Source: Planctomycetota bacterium
GTDB taxonomy: Bacteria > Planctomycetota > Phycisphaerae > WQYP01
Reading direction: 5' to 3'
Assembly (NCBI GenBank): GCA_021851715.1
Contig: JAJZCR010000022.1
Location: 1-50,364 of the forward strand
Length of the DNA stretch: 50,364 bases
Below the pieces are notes generated by a model. That model was not told where the DNA came from, made no database searches, and saw only the letters and a list, made by a program, of their open reading frames with translations. Positions within the stretch are counted from its first letter, which is position 1; every line of letters starts with the position of its first letter. Both the position numbers and the translations under genes were made by a program. Below, piece by piece: positions 1-7,749 of the stretch.

Positions 1-250
1 GGCCGACAGGCACGGCAACCATGGGGTGAAAACCCGTAACCGCGGATTTCGCGCCCAGGTGTCTGGTGGTCTTGCCGCATCTGCTCTCGCTGGAGGGAGC
101 GAGAGGTGATGGAAAAGGCCGCGGAACTATCTGGCGAAATTCCGAGATTCCCAGCCCGAACGCGGGATGGACTGGTGAGCTATGAGGCAGGAAGATGTCG
201 GCGACTGGAATAGTCGACGTGGTCTATCTTGTCGATCACGGTGCCGGCGG
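1..250 (+). other. Non-coding, hairpin-rich stretch; possible structured RNA
   Basis: No convincing protein gene lies here. The plus strand carries a run of compact hairpins: a GGGT/ACCC stem closed by a GAAA (GNRA-type) tetraloop at 24-35, a CGCG/CGCG stem with a five-base loop at 41-53, and a perfect 8-bp stem (CTCTCGCT/AGCGAGAG) with a six-base loop at 84-105. GNRA loops and closely spaced stems are common in structured RNAs such as group II introns, but I recognise no conserved intron, RNase P or tmRNA signature. The stretch begins at the window edge, so it may be part of a longer element. It also lies just downstream of the minus-strand hydrogenase-like operon. The family is unknown. Confidence 0.3.
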
Positions 251-251
251 C

Positions 252-1028
252 TCATGGCCCCGTGGTTGACTTAAGTTTTCCCAGCAGGCGCAGCAAGCCG
301 TCTAAAATGGTAAGCGGGTGCGGCGGGCAGCCGGGAATAAACAAATCCACCGGCACCACGGCGGAGGCACCATTGAGCACTTCCGGATGATCGATATACG
401 GTCCTCCGGAAATAGCACACGCCCCCACCGCAAGGACGATTTTAGGATCAGGCACTGCATCGTAAGTTTTTTTCAGAGCCAGTTTCATGTTTTCACTGAC
501 AGCGCCGGTGATGATCAATCCATCGGCGTGGCGCGGGGAGGCCACAAAATCGACGCCGAATCGGCCCAAGTCCCAGCCTATGGTGGTTAACACATTCACA
601 TCCGCTTCGCAGGCATTGCAGCCGCCGGCGCTAACCACGCGCAGTTTCAGTGACCGCCCGAAAAGCTTTCTTATTTTTCCGTCCAGTTCACGCGCCAATG
701 CAAGTTTTCCCCCCGGTGGCATCAGCATATCTTCCCGCCGGCGAACTGCCATTTTGTAATCGGCCTGGTACGTGATGGCTTCCTGGGGACAGGCGTCCTG
801 ACATTCCGCACAAAATAAGCACCGCCCCAGGTCCAGCAAGGGGTTTTGCCGCAAATCAATGGCTTGGGTGGGACAACTCTCGGCGCAGGCTTGGCAGCCT
901 TGTGGGCATTTGGCCACGTCCAGGATAGGCAAGCCGCGAAAGTGCGGCGGCAAAGGTGGTGGTTTACCCTCAGGATAGGCCATGGTCTTGTGGCCCTGCT
1001 GTAAACGCGCGATGAAAATATCCAGCAT
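252..1028 (-). CDS. hyfI: Ferredoxin/NuoB-like small subunit fusion of the Ehr complex (HyfH-HyfI type)
   Basis: This is the electron-transfer subunit of the membrane complex, 258 residues from the chosen ATG. Residues 41-85 hold two ferredoxin-type [4Fe-4S] motifs (C41, C45, C48, C52 and C70, C73, C76, C80). Residues 130-250 are a NuoB/HycG-like domain whose four N2-type cluster ligands are all present: C137 and C140 in GGCNAC, C204 in VGACAISGGPY and C234 in IPGCPPHP. In E. coli hydrogenases 3 and 4 these two parts are separate proteins (HycF/HyfH and HycG/HyfI); here they are fused. The ATG at 1028 leaves a 20-base spacer after the large-subunit stop, with AAGGCGG upstream. An in-frame start at 1067 would overlap that gene. 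It is the last gene of the operon, on the cytoplasmic side. Confidence in family is high; the electron donor is unknown. Confidence 0.9.
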   Translation of the reverse strand: MLDIFIARLQQGHKTMAYPEGKPPPLPPHFRGLPILDVAKCPQGCQACAESCPTQAIDLRQNPLLDLGRCLFCAECQDACPQEAITYQADYKMAVRRREDMLMPPGGKLALARELDGKIRKLFGRSLKLRVVSAGGCNACEADVNVLTTIGWDLGRFGVDFVASPRHADGLIITGAVSENMKLALKKTYDAVPDPKIVLAVGACAISGGPYIDHPEVLNGASAVVPVDLFIPGCPPHPLTILDGLLRLLGKLKSTTGP

Positions 1029-1048
1029 GATGTCCGCCTTGTGAAAAA

Positions 1049-2581
1049 CTACAAATCGTGGCCGCAATAGGAAAGAGAAAAACTTTTGTTACAAAGCGGG
1101 AAATCGGAAATCTCCGCTCCGCGCACGGCCATGGCCAGGCCCGACCAGTTATGAAACGACGGATCCGTTACTTTGTAGCGCTCAAATTGGCCGGTGGCAT
1201 TGGTCAGGGCCACGTGGCACACCTCGCCGCGCCATCCTTCCACCATGGCCACCGCCAAATGATCCGGCGACAGATTGCCAACCGCGCTGCTGATGGCCCC
1301 CACCGGTAGTGACCGCAACTGGGTCTGGATGAAATCCATGGACCGCTGAATTTCCAGCCAGCGGATATAGGCACGGGCAAAAACATCGCCGCTGTCCCAC
1401 AAAGATACGGGAATATGTGTGAAGCGAAACAAGCCGGAGGGATGATCGTGCCGGGCATCGCGTGACAGGCCGCAAGCCCGTGCCGCGGGCCCCACCAGTC
1501 CAAGCTCCGCCGCAATGGCCTTGGAGACTACGCCGATTTCCTCAAACCGGGCCATCACGGAAGAAGCATTCCAGAGCAATTCCACCGCCTGGCGAGTCTG
1601 GCGGCCGCAAAGATCCAATCTTTCCAGCAGGCTATTGACCGTGGCAACATCCAGATCGAAACGCACCCCGCCTGGACCAATCAGGCCGCGACCAAACCGG
1701 CTGCCGCAAAGGGTGGCGGTCATATTCAGAAATTCGCCGCGCAAACGGCCGCAATGAGAAGCGGTGGGCAGAAATCCAACATCCCCACTCATGGCTCCCA
1801 GATCGCCGACATGATTGGCCAGCCGTTCCAATTCCAAGGCGATGGCGCGAATGGTCTGTGCCCGGGCGGTTTTCTGGCATTTGGCCAGGGCTTCAATCAC
1901 CTGGCAATAGGCGGTGGTGTGTCCGATGGTCGTATCACCACAAAGAGTCTGTGCATAATGAATGCTGCGACGATTCGGCCCCCCGATCAGGGCACTTTCC
2001 ACACCGCGGTGTTGATATCCCAGCGATATTTCCAGGTGAAAAACCCGCTCGCCGAGGCATTGAAAGCGGAAATGGCCCGGTTCGATAACGCCGGCATGAA
2101 CCGGCCCCACCGCCACTTCATGCACCTCCCGGCCCTCCACCTGATAAAAATCCATGACGCCCGGCGACGGGCTGCCCCGGCCTGCTGCGACTGTTCCTGG
2201 ATGCAACCGTGGAAATATCGGCGGCTGAAAACGCACGGGTTTAAGCCACGGATGGCCTGTAACCTTCACCGGGCACTGTTCCGCAAGTTCGCGTTCAAAC
2301 AGATGCACTTGCGTGCAGCGGGAACTCAAGGAAGGATACTCGCCGTTGGAAAGTGCGGTGGAACCCACATGCAATCGTGATCCGCAATCGTCGGCCAAAA
2401 CCACATAGACACGTATGGTGCCTCCGGCATCCTGCGAGCCGAACAAGGAAACCACGCGCCAACCTTCTGCCACGGATTCCACAATGGCCCGCTGGAAGTC
2501 TTCCAGGGGCAGATCGGAGATCAACTGCCGCGCAATGGCTCGACCGGCAATAAGTGCAGGCATGTCGCGGTGGATACTCAT
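1049..2581 (-). CDS. hyfG: NuoC/NuoD-like large subunit lacking NiFe ligands (HyfG/HycE-like)
   Basis: A 510-residue protein with an N-terminal NuoC-like (30 kDa) domain, about residues 1-130, and a NuoD/hydrogenase-large-subunit domain from about residue 145. In [NiFe] hydrogenases two CxxC pairs hold the metal centre. Here the first pair reads LCGDTTIGH (C214 kept, the second position T217), and the C-terminal pair is replaced by SFSLSYCGHDL, with no CxxC. The protein should therefore not bind a NiFe centre, which is the defining trait of Ehr-type complexes. The start ATG at 2581 overlaps the hyfF stop as ATGA, indicating translational coupling; a longer in-frame reading to 2674 would run into hyfF. 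It should sit on the cytoplasmic arm with the ferredoxin/NuoB subunit. What reaction it carries out, if any, cannot be read from the sequence. Confidence 0.88.
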   Translation of the reverse strand: MSIHRDMPALIAGRAIARQLISDLPLEDFQRAIVESVAEGWRVVSLFGSQDAGGTIRVYVVLADDCGSRLHVGSTALSNGEYPSLSSRCTQVHLFERELAEQCPVKVTGHPWLKPVRFQPPIFPRLHPGTVAAGRGSPSPGVMDFYQVEGREVHEVAVGPVHAGVIEPGHFRFQCLGERVFHLEISLGYQHRGVESALIGGPNRRSIHYAQTLCGDTTIGHTTAYCQVIEALAKCQKTARAQTIRAIALELERLANHVGDLGAMSGDVGFLPTASHCGRLRGEFLNMTATLCGSRFGRGLIGPGGVRFDLDVATVNSLLERLDLCGRQTRQAVELLWNASSVMARFEEIGVVSKAIAAELGLVGPAARACGLSRDARHDHPSGLFRFTHIPVSLWDSGDVFARAYIRWLEIQRSMDFIQTQLRSLPVGAISSAVGNLSPDHLAVAMVEGWRGEVCHVALTNATGQFERYKVTDPSFHNWSGLAMAVRGAEISDFPLCNKSFSLSYCGHDL

Positions 2582-4134
2582 GGCTTGACCTCCAGATAAT
2601 TGGCGGCATGGTGCAACAGGCCCCACAGCGGGACTGGAATATAAAGGCCCAGCAGCAGTACGATCAGAAAACACGCCAGCACGGGCAGGCCGCTAAGAAG
2701 GCCGTCACGGAAATGACTCCTTCGGCCGGCGACGGGCACGGAACCTTGCGTAGCCGCGAGCACCGTTCGTCCCATGCCGATAAAAATAATCAACAGCAAA
2801 CCTAAAAATGCCGCGGCAATCAGGAAATGCCCCGCCATGAATGTTCCATAAAGAATGATCAATTCGCTGATAAACGGGCCGAACGGTGGCGATCCGGTGA
2901 TGGCCAGAAATCCCAGCAGAAATACCATGCCGGACAGCGGCAGCCGCCGCACCGCGCCGCGCACTTCGGGAATGGTTTTACTGCCGTAGGCGCGGTCAAT
3001 ATTGCCCACCGACAAAAAGAGCGCCCCCTTGGTAAACCCGTTGGTAAGTACGTGCAACATGGCTCCCAATAAGGCCATGCCGCCGATGCCCAGCCCCAGG
3101 GCTAAAATTCCCATGTGTTCCACACTGGAATACGCCAACATCCGTTTCAGATCCTTCTGGCCAACCATGAAGATGGCCGCAAAAGCCATCGATAAGAGTC
3201 CCAGCAGAATCAGCAGGCGCGAAGCATAAGCACCATCACCAGCGACATGTAGAATGTGCTGGGAACGCACCACCATCAGAAAAGCCGTGCTGATGAGCGC
3301 ACCGGAAAACATCGCGGAAACCGGAGATGGGCTTTCGCCATGCGCATCGGGCAGCCAGGAGTGCATGGGGGCTAAGCCCATTTTGGTACCGTAGCCGACC
3401 AGCAGCAACACAAAACCCGCTTCCAGCCAGCGCTTATCCATCGCCGGGGCTTGTCGCAGCAAGTCCGCGATCCGCAAAGAGGGTGTAAGTCCATGCACGA
3501 TGGCGGCGTACGCCACAAAAAATGATCCCAGCAGCGCCAGCGCAATGCCCACTGAACACAGCAGCAGGTATTTCCATGTGGCTTCAATCGAGTTCCGAGT
3601 GTGCTTGAAATAAATCAGCGGAGCGGAACTTAACGTGGTGGCCTCCATGGCCACCCACATCAAACCCAGGTTATTGGTGCATATCACCAGCGTCATGGCC
3701 CCAAGAAACGCCAGAAAGCACACACAAAACACGCGGTTAAGTTGATCCATGTGATCCCGGAGATAACCGACGGTATAAAAGGAGCAGGCCACAAACAACA
3801 TGCTGGCCAGCAACAGCACCACCCGTCCCGGCGGGTCAATTCCCAGCCAATCGGAAATGACGATGCCGCCGGCATCGGGAAGAGCAACCTTGTTGACGGT
3901 CTGTGCGCCGGCGATCGGTGGCGCTGCCGCTGTCGTGGCGGCGATCCCGTTGCGTGTCGCCTGGCCGGCGGTCGCTTTCGCAGGTCCACCCCCACCCAGC
4001 AGGATCAGCGCCACCAGGCTTAAATGCACCACGGCCGCAGCCGGCAGTATCCATGGCCTCCAGCGGTTGGAAGGAATCATCGCGGCCAGCACGGCGGCAA
4101 TCGGGCAAACCAGAATCAGGGCAAGAACGTCCAT
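2578..4134 (-). CDS. hyfF: Antiporter-like membrane subunit HyfF (NuoN/NuoM family)
   Basis: A 518-residue, highly hydrophobic protein with about 13-14 predicted membrane helices and the proton-conducting membrane transporter domain of complex I antiporter-like subunits. The residues expected for ion translocation are visible: the glutamate in MWVAMEATTLSS (helix 5 type) and the lysine in VGYGTKMGLAPMHSWLPDAH (helix 7 type). It probably pumps H+ or Na+ in the inner membrane when the cytoplasmic arm is oxidised or reduced. The ATG at 4134 lies seven bases after hyfE, and its stop overlaps the hyfG start. The low-complexity Gly/Ala/Thr-rich loop at about residues 48-75 is unusual and probably a periplasmic insertion. 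The family call is secure; the pumped ion is not known. Confidence 0.9.
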   Translation of the reverse strand: MDVLALILVCPIAAVLAAMIPSNRWRPWILPAAAVVHLSLVALILLGGGGPAKATAGQATRNGIAATTAAAPPIAGAQTVNKVALPDAGGIVISDWLGIDPPGRVVLLLASMLFVACSFYTVGYLRDHMDQLNRVFCVCFLAFLGAMTLVICTNNLGLMWVAMEATTLSSAPLIYFKHTRNSIEATWKYLLLCSVGIALALLGSFFVAYAAIVHGLTPSLRIADLLRQAPAMDKRWLEAGFVLLLVGYGTKMGLAPMHSWLPDAHGESPSPVSAMFSGALISTAFLMVVRSQHILHVAGDGAYASRLLILLGLLSMAFAAIFMVGQKDLKRMLAYSSVEHMGILALGLGIGGMALLGAMLHVLTNGFTKGALFLSVGNIDRAYGSKTIPEVRGAVRRLPLSGMVFLLGFLAITGSPPFGPFISELIILYGTFMAGHFLIAAAFLGLLLIIFIGMGRTVLAATQGSVPVAGRRSHFRDGLLSGLPVLACFLIVLLLGLYIPVPLWGLLHHAANYLEVKP

Positions 4135-4141
4135 GGGTCAA

Positions 4142-4783
4142 TCATCCCTTCAATGAAGAAAGCCGGCGGGTATCCTGTGAAGCAAACGCGCGGTTAATAT
4201 GGTGAATGATGATGCTGATAACGAAGATGCCGACAAATAAATCCAGCAGCACACCCAGCTCCACCAGGTAGGGAATCGCGGAAAGCAACAGCAGGCCGAA
4301 CACGAAAATTCCATTTTCCAGCAGCAGAAAACCGATCACCTGCGTCACCGCTTTGACCCGCGTGGTCAACAGTAAAAAGCCGGTAAAAAGCATCGAAATG
4401 GAAGTGGGAATCACCAGCAGCCCCAGCGGACTGTGGGCCGGAGCCAGTTGTCCGGCCAGAGCCAGTGCCATGGCCGTGGCCGCGGCACCCAGCAGGATGC
4501 TGGGCATAAACCCGATCAGCGGTTCGACCTCGCGTTTCACCTGGGCATCGCGCAGTGCCTTCAGCAGCATGTTGGGAATTAAAATACCCTTAAGCACGAT
4601 GGTTACCGCGGCCATCAGCAGCGGCAGGGTTCCGACATCTTTGACCACCAGGGGCGGCAGAAGTCCCAGCAACACGCCCTGCAATGCCGCGGCATGTATC
4701 AGGGCCTTCATGCGGCTGGTTCCCAGCGCAAAAAGATTGATGAGTATCACCAGCACCAGGATGGCATTGAGAATCATAATCAT
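4142..4783 (-). CDS. hyfE: HyfE-like membrane subunit (NuoK-related)
   Basis: A 213-residue integral membrane protein with about six to seven helices and short loops, matching hydrogenase-4 component E in length and position between the HyfC-like and HyfF-like genes. HyfE proteins contain a NuoK-like core that contributes to the ion path in the inner membrane. Conserved-looking features are the early GTSRMKALIHAAALQG segment and the charged VKREVEPLIGF loop. I chose the ATG at 4783 because an AAGGTG ribosome-binding site lies about eight bases upstream. A GTG at 4792 would leave no room for one. The hyfC stop is only 12 bases upstream, consistent with one transcript. Confidence 0.85.
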   Translation of the reverse strand: MIMILNAILVLVILINLFALGTSRMKALIHAAALQGVLLGLLPPLVVKDVGTLPLLMAAVTIVLKGILIPNMLLKALRDAQVKREVEPLIGFMPSILLGAAATAMALALAGQLAPAHSPLGLLVIPTSISMLFTGFLLLTTRVKAVTQVIGFLLLENGIFVFGLLLLSAIPYLVELGVLLDLFVGIFVISIIIHHINRAFASQDTRRLSSLKG

Positions 4784-4795
4784 GGGTGGCACACC

Positions 4796-5713
4796 TTACA
4801 GTATCAACAAAAATCCAAAGCCGCTTAAAAGACACGCCGCCACCAGCAACGTCGGCACAAACCGCAGTTGCAATCTGGCCATGAGCGATTCCACCGATCC
4901 GATGATTCCCGCCACCGCCACCAGCCCGATCAGCATGATGCCCCTGTCGCGCCAAACCAATGCGGGATCCAGCGGCAGCATGACATGGAGTAAAAATGCC
5001 GCCAGGATCATGAGCTTCACGGCAGAGGCATAAATTTGGGCTCCCAGCAGCGGGCCGCTGTTATCCAGCACCATGACTTCATGAATCATGGTCAGTTCCA
5101 GATGGGTGTTCGGATCGTCCACGGGAATGCGCGAAGTTTCCGCCAGCAGCACCACAAACAGGCTTACCGCCACCAGCACCAGCGCTGCGGAAGCCGTGGA
5201 TCCGATACGGACATGGCTTTCGGGCAGCAGCATCGCCGACAGGCTCAACACGCCGGAGAGCTTCACCAGCACCAGCAATGCCAAAAACAGGGCCGGCTCG
5301 GAAAAACAAGCAAACGTTAATTCCCGTGCCACCCCCATACCCTCAAAAGAGGATCCGGTGTCCAAGGCTGCCAGCGTGGTGAAAAATCGGCCCAGCGCCA
5401 GCAAATAGGCAAACATAATCAGATCACCCGTGAAATGAACGGGTGCCACCGTCGGCCCCAGCGGCACCATCAGTCCCGCCAGCACCACACTGATGACACC
5501 AACCAGCGGAGCCGCCAGAAAAACCCAGGTGGTGGTGGAACTGATCACCACATTCTTTTTCATCAGGCGTAGCAGATCGTAGTACACCTGCAGGAGCGGC
5601 GGACCGCGTCGGCCGGCAAACCACGCTTTGGTCTTATTGATGATTCCCAGCAGCAACGGCGGCAGCAGAGCCAGCAGCACAACTTGAAAGCCAATTGCAA
5701 TGACTGTTTTCAT
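4796..5713 (-). CDS. hyfC: HyfC/NuoH-like membrane subunit
   Basis: A 305-residue protein of the respiratory-chain NADH dehydrogenase subunit 1 (NuoH) family, with about eight membrane helices. Diagnostic stretches are KTKAWFAGRRGPPLLQVYYD near the N-terminus (the cytoplasmic loop contacting the NuoB-like subunit), the acidic loop EGMGVARELTFACFSEPALF, and ETSRIPVDDPNTHLELTMIH, which matches the conserved Glu-rich loop of NuoH and HycD/HyfC. It links the iron-sulfur arm to the pumping subunits in the inner membrane. Start ATG at 5713 lies 28 bases after the upstream hyfB-like gene; GAGATG upstream is a modest ribosome-binding site. The call is secure at family level. Confidence 0.9.
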   Translation of the reverse strand: MKTVIAIGFQVVLLALLPPLLLGIINKTKAWFAGRRGPPLLQVYYDLLRLMKKNVVISSTTTWVFLAAPLVGVISVVLAGLMVPLGPTVAPVHFTGDLIMFAYLLALGRFFTTLAALDTGSSFEGMGVARELTFACFSEPALFLALLVLVKLSGVLSLSAMLLPESHVRIGSTASAALVLVAVSLFVVLLAETSRIPVDDPNTHLELTMIHEVMVLDNSGPLLGAQIYASAVKLMILAAFLLHVMLPLDPALVWRDRGIMLIGLVAVAGIIGSVESLMARLQLRFVPTLLVAACLLSGFGFLLIL

Positions 5714-5741
5714 AATTCATCTCGCTGTCGGTGGCGGCCGT

Positions 5742-7712
5742 TTACCTGATCATCAGCAATATCAAAACAATTAAGAGGATATAAAGCATGTACAACTGTG
5801 CGGCCCCGCTTTGCAGGATCCGCGCGGATTCCAGCATCTGGCCGACCCTTTTGAGAAAAGGTTCCGCCACCCGGTCCAAAAGCGGATCCGGAGTGTTGCA
5901 CGCATAGCCGGCGGTCGGCGGAAAAACGCCCTGGATCTCCACCGGCTGCTCACGCCGCCACAAAATTCGCCGGAAGACTCTGGCCATGGTCTGTATCAGC
6001 GACGAACCGGTGTACTGCATCCGGCTGCCCGGAGCGGCGTAGCCGCAATCCCACGTACCGATGGACTTTTCGCAGGTGCCCCTTCGCCAACGGCGTATCC
6101 ACAACGCCATCCCCACGGCAAAAATCAGCAGCGGCAAGGCCATGGCGGTAATCCACCACAAATTGATAATGCCGGCCAACGGAATGCTCCGGTGCGAAGG
6201 CACCCACGCCGCAATGGCGTGGTCCAACAATCCCGTCAACAAGGCCGGAAAAGCCCCCACCAGCGCACAGGCCGCCGCCAGCAGCACCATCGGACACAAC
6301 ATCGCCGCACCTGGATCACGGGCATCAGCGGCGGCGGCGGTGCGCGGCTGACCTTCAAAACAAGTGGCCGTGAATTTAACAAAAGTCATCAGTGCCACGG
6401 CTCCGACCATGGCCAGTACGGGAATCACCCAGGCGGCCCAACGTGCGGCTGTTGCCTCCTGCAGCGTGTGAAAAAAGCCCATATAAATCAGCAATTCGCT
6501 GACAAAACCATTCAAGGGCGGAAGGGCCGCAATGGCCGCCGAGCCCAGCAGCATCAGGCGAAATACCGCCGGCATCCGTGCGGCCAGCCCCCCCAGGGAT
6601 TCCATATCGCGGGTATTAGTGCCATGAATAATTCCGCCCGCTCCCATGAACAGCAGCGGCTTGAAAAGACTGTGATTCAGCGTATGCAGCAACGCTCCGC
6701 CCAGTCCCAGTGCAACCCAAATCGGCTGCTTCATGGACAGTCCCAGTACCGCCAGTCCCAGTCCGGCGGTGATAATGCCGATGTTTTCGATGCTGCTGTA
6801 CGCCAGTAGCCTCTTGAAGTCCTTCTGGGCCAGCGCCCACGTCATGCCCAAAAATGCCGATAACACGCCCGCACTGATCAGCACAACCCCCCACCATATC
6901 GGCGGCGTGCCGGCGATCACCACCACCCGCACGATTCCATAAATACCCATATTCAGCATCACGCCGGAAAACAGTGCCGATACGTGACTGGGGGCGTTGG
7001 CATGGCCGTCCGGCAGCCATACGTGCAGCGGTACCAACCCCGCCTTGAAACCAAAACCGATCAGCCCCAGGATAAACAGGGCTGCCAATATCCCTGCCGG
7101 CAGCCCGGTCACATCCGTCGGCCAAAGCTGAAACGAACCGGAATAGACTCTCAGCAGAACAAAAAAAACGATCAGGCACAGCGTCGCCAGATGCGTGGCG
7201 ATAAAGTAGACCCAGCCGGACTGCCGCACCTCGGGCCTGCCATCCTCGGTCGTCAGCAGAAAGTAACCCGACAGCGCCATGATCTCCCACGCAATAAGGA
7301 ACGCAACGCTGTTGGCCGCCAACACCACCAGCACCATCGCCCCGGACATCAACCCCCAGCACAGCCGAAGCTTCTGGCCGTCGGTGGGATGTTTTCGCTG
7401 CGGCCAATAGCCCAAACCATAGATGGATCCGAGCGCGGAGATCAAAAAGATGGGCAGTAAAAACCATGCGCCAACATCGTCAAGGCCCAGGGCCAGCTTT
7501 CCGACAGGCAACGAAAAGGCCGGGTGCCACCCTCCGGCCACCACCCGCGGAATCTCATGGAAAAGCACCGCGGCCATACCGATGGCTGCGGCGGCCACGT
7601 TGATCATTGTTGCCAGGCGCTGACCGGTCGCACTTCGCCGGCGAAAAAACAGACCGGGAACGCCGCTGCAGATAATGCAAGCCGCCGCGATCATCAGGAT
7701 CAACATGTTCAT
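5742..7712 (-). CDS. hyfB: HyfB-like antiporter subunit, copy 1 (NuoL family)
   Basis: A 656-residue membrane protein of the NuoL/HyfB family, the second of two adjacent HyfB-type genes. The helix-5 glutamate (LIAWEIMALSGYF) and helix-7 lysine (IGFGFKAGLVPLHVWLPDGH) are present. However, the following conserved lysine seen in copy 2 as LKMGIFG is asparagine here (LNMGIYG). The C-terminal part carries the HyfB-type motif CGYAAPGSRMQYTGSS, followed by a long tail ending in a membrane helix. The ATG at 7712 is preceded by GGAG nine bases upstream; a TTG two codons earlier lies too close to that site. It probably forms one of three ion channels in the membrane arm. Confidence 0.88.
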   Translation of the reverse strand: MNMLILMIAAACIICSGVPGLFFRRRSATGQRLATMINVAAAAIGMAAVLFHEIPRVVAGGWHPAFSLPVGKLALGLDDVGAWFLLPIFLISALGSIYGLGYWPQRKHPTDGQKLRLCWGLMSGAMVLVVLAANSVAFLIAWEIMALSGYFLLTTEDGRPEVRQSGWVYFIATHLATLCLIVFFVLLRVYSGSFQLWPTDVTGLPAGILAALFILGLIGFGFKAGLVPLHVWLPDGHANAPSHVSALFSGVMLNMGIYGIVRVVVIAGTPPIWWGVVLISAGVLSAFLGMTWALAQKDFKRLLAYSSIENIGIITAGLGLAVLGLSMKQPIWVALGLGGALLHTLNHSLFKPLLFMGAGGIIHGTNTRDMESLGGLAARMPAVFRLMLLGSAAIAALPPLNGFVSELLIYMGFFHTLQEATAARWAAWVIPVLAMVGAVALMTFVKFTATCFEGQPRTAAAADARDPGAAMLCPMVLLAAACALVGAFPALLTGLLDHAIAAWVPSHRSIPLAGIINLWWITAMALPLLIFAVGMALWIRRWRRGTCEKSIGTWDCGYAAPGSRMQYTGSSLIQTMARVFRRILWRREQPVEIQGVFPPTAGYACNTPDPLLDRVAEPFLKRVGQMLESARILQSGAAQLYMLYILLIVLILLMIR

Positions 7713-7749
7713 TGGCAATAACTCCGCATGGCCCTGGCATCTGCCATGA

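Noticed and set aside
5811..6809. 332-codon plus-strand reading frame
   Set aside because: It is opposite the HyfB-like copy 1 and is very rich in Gln, His, Arg and Pro, as expected for an antisense shadow.
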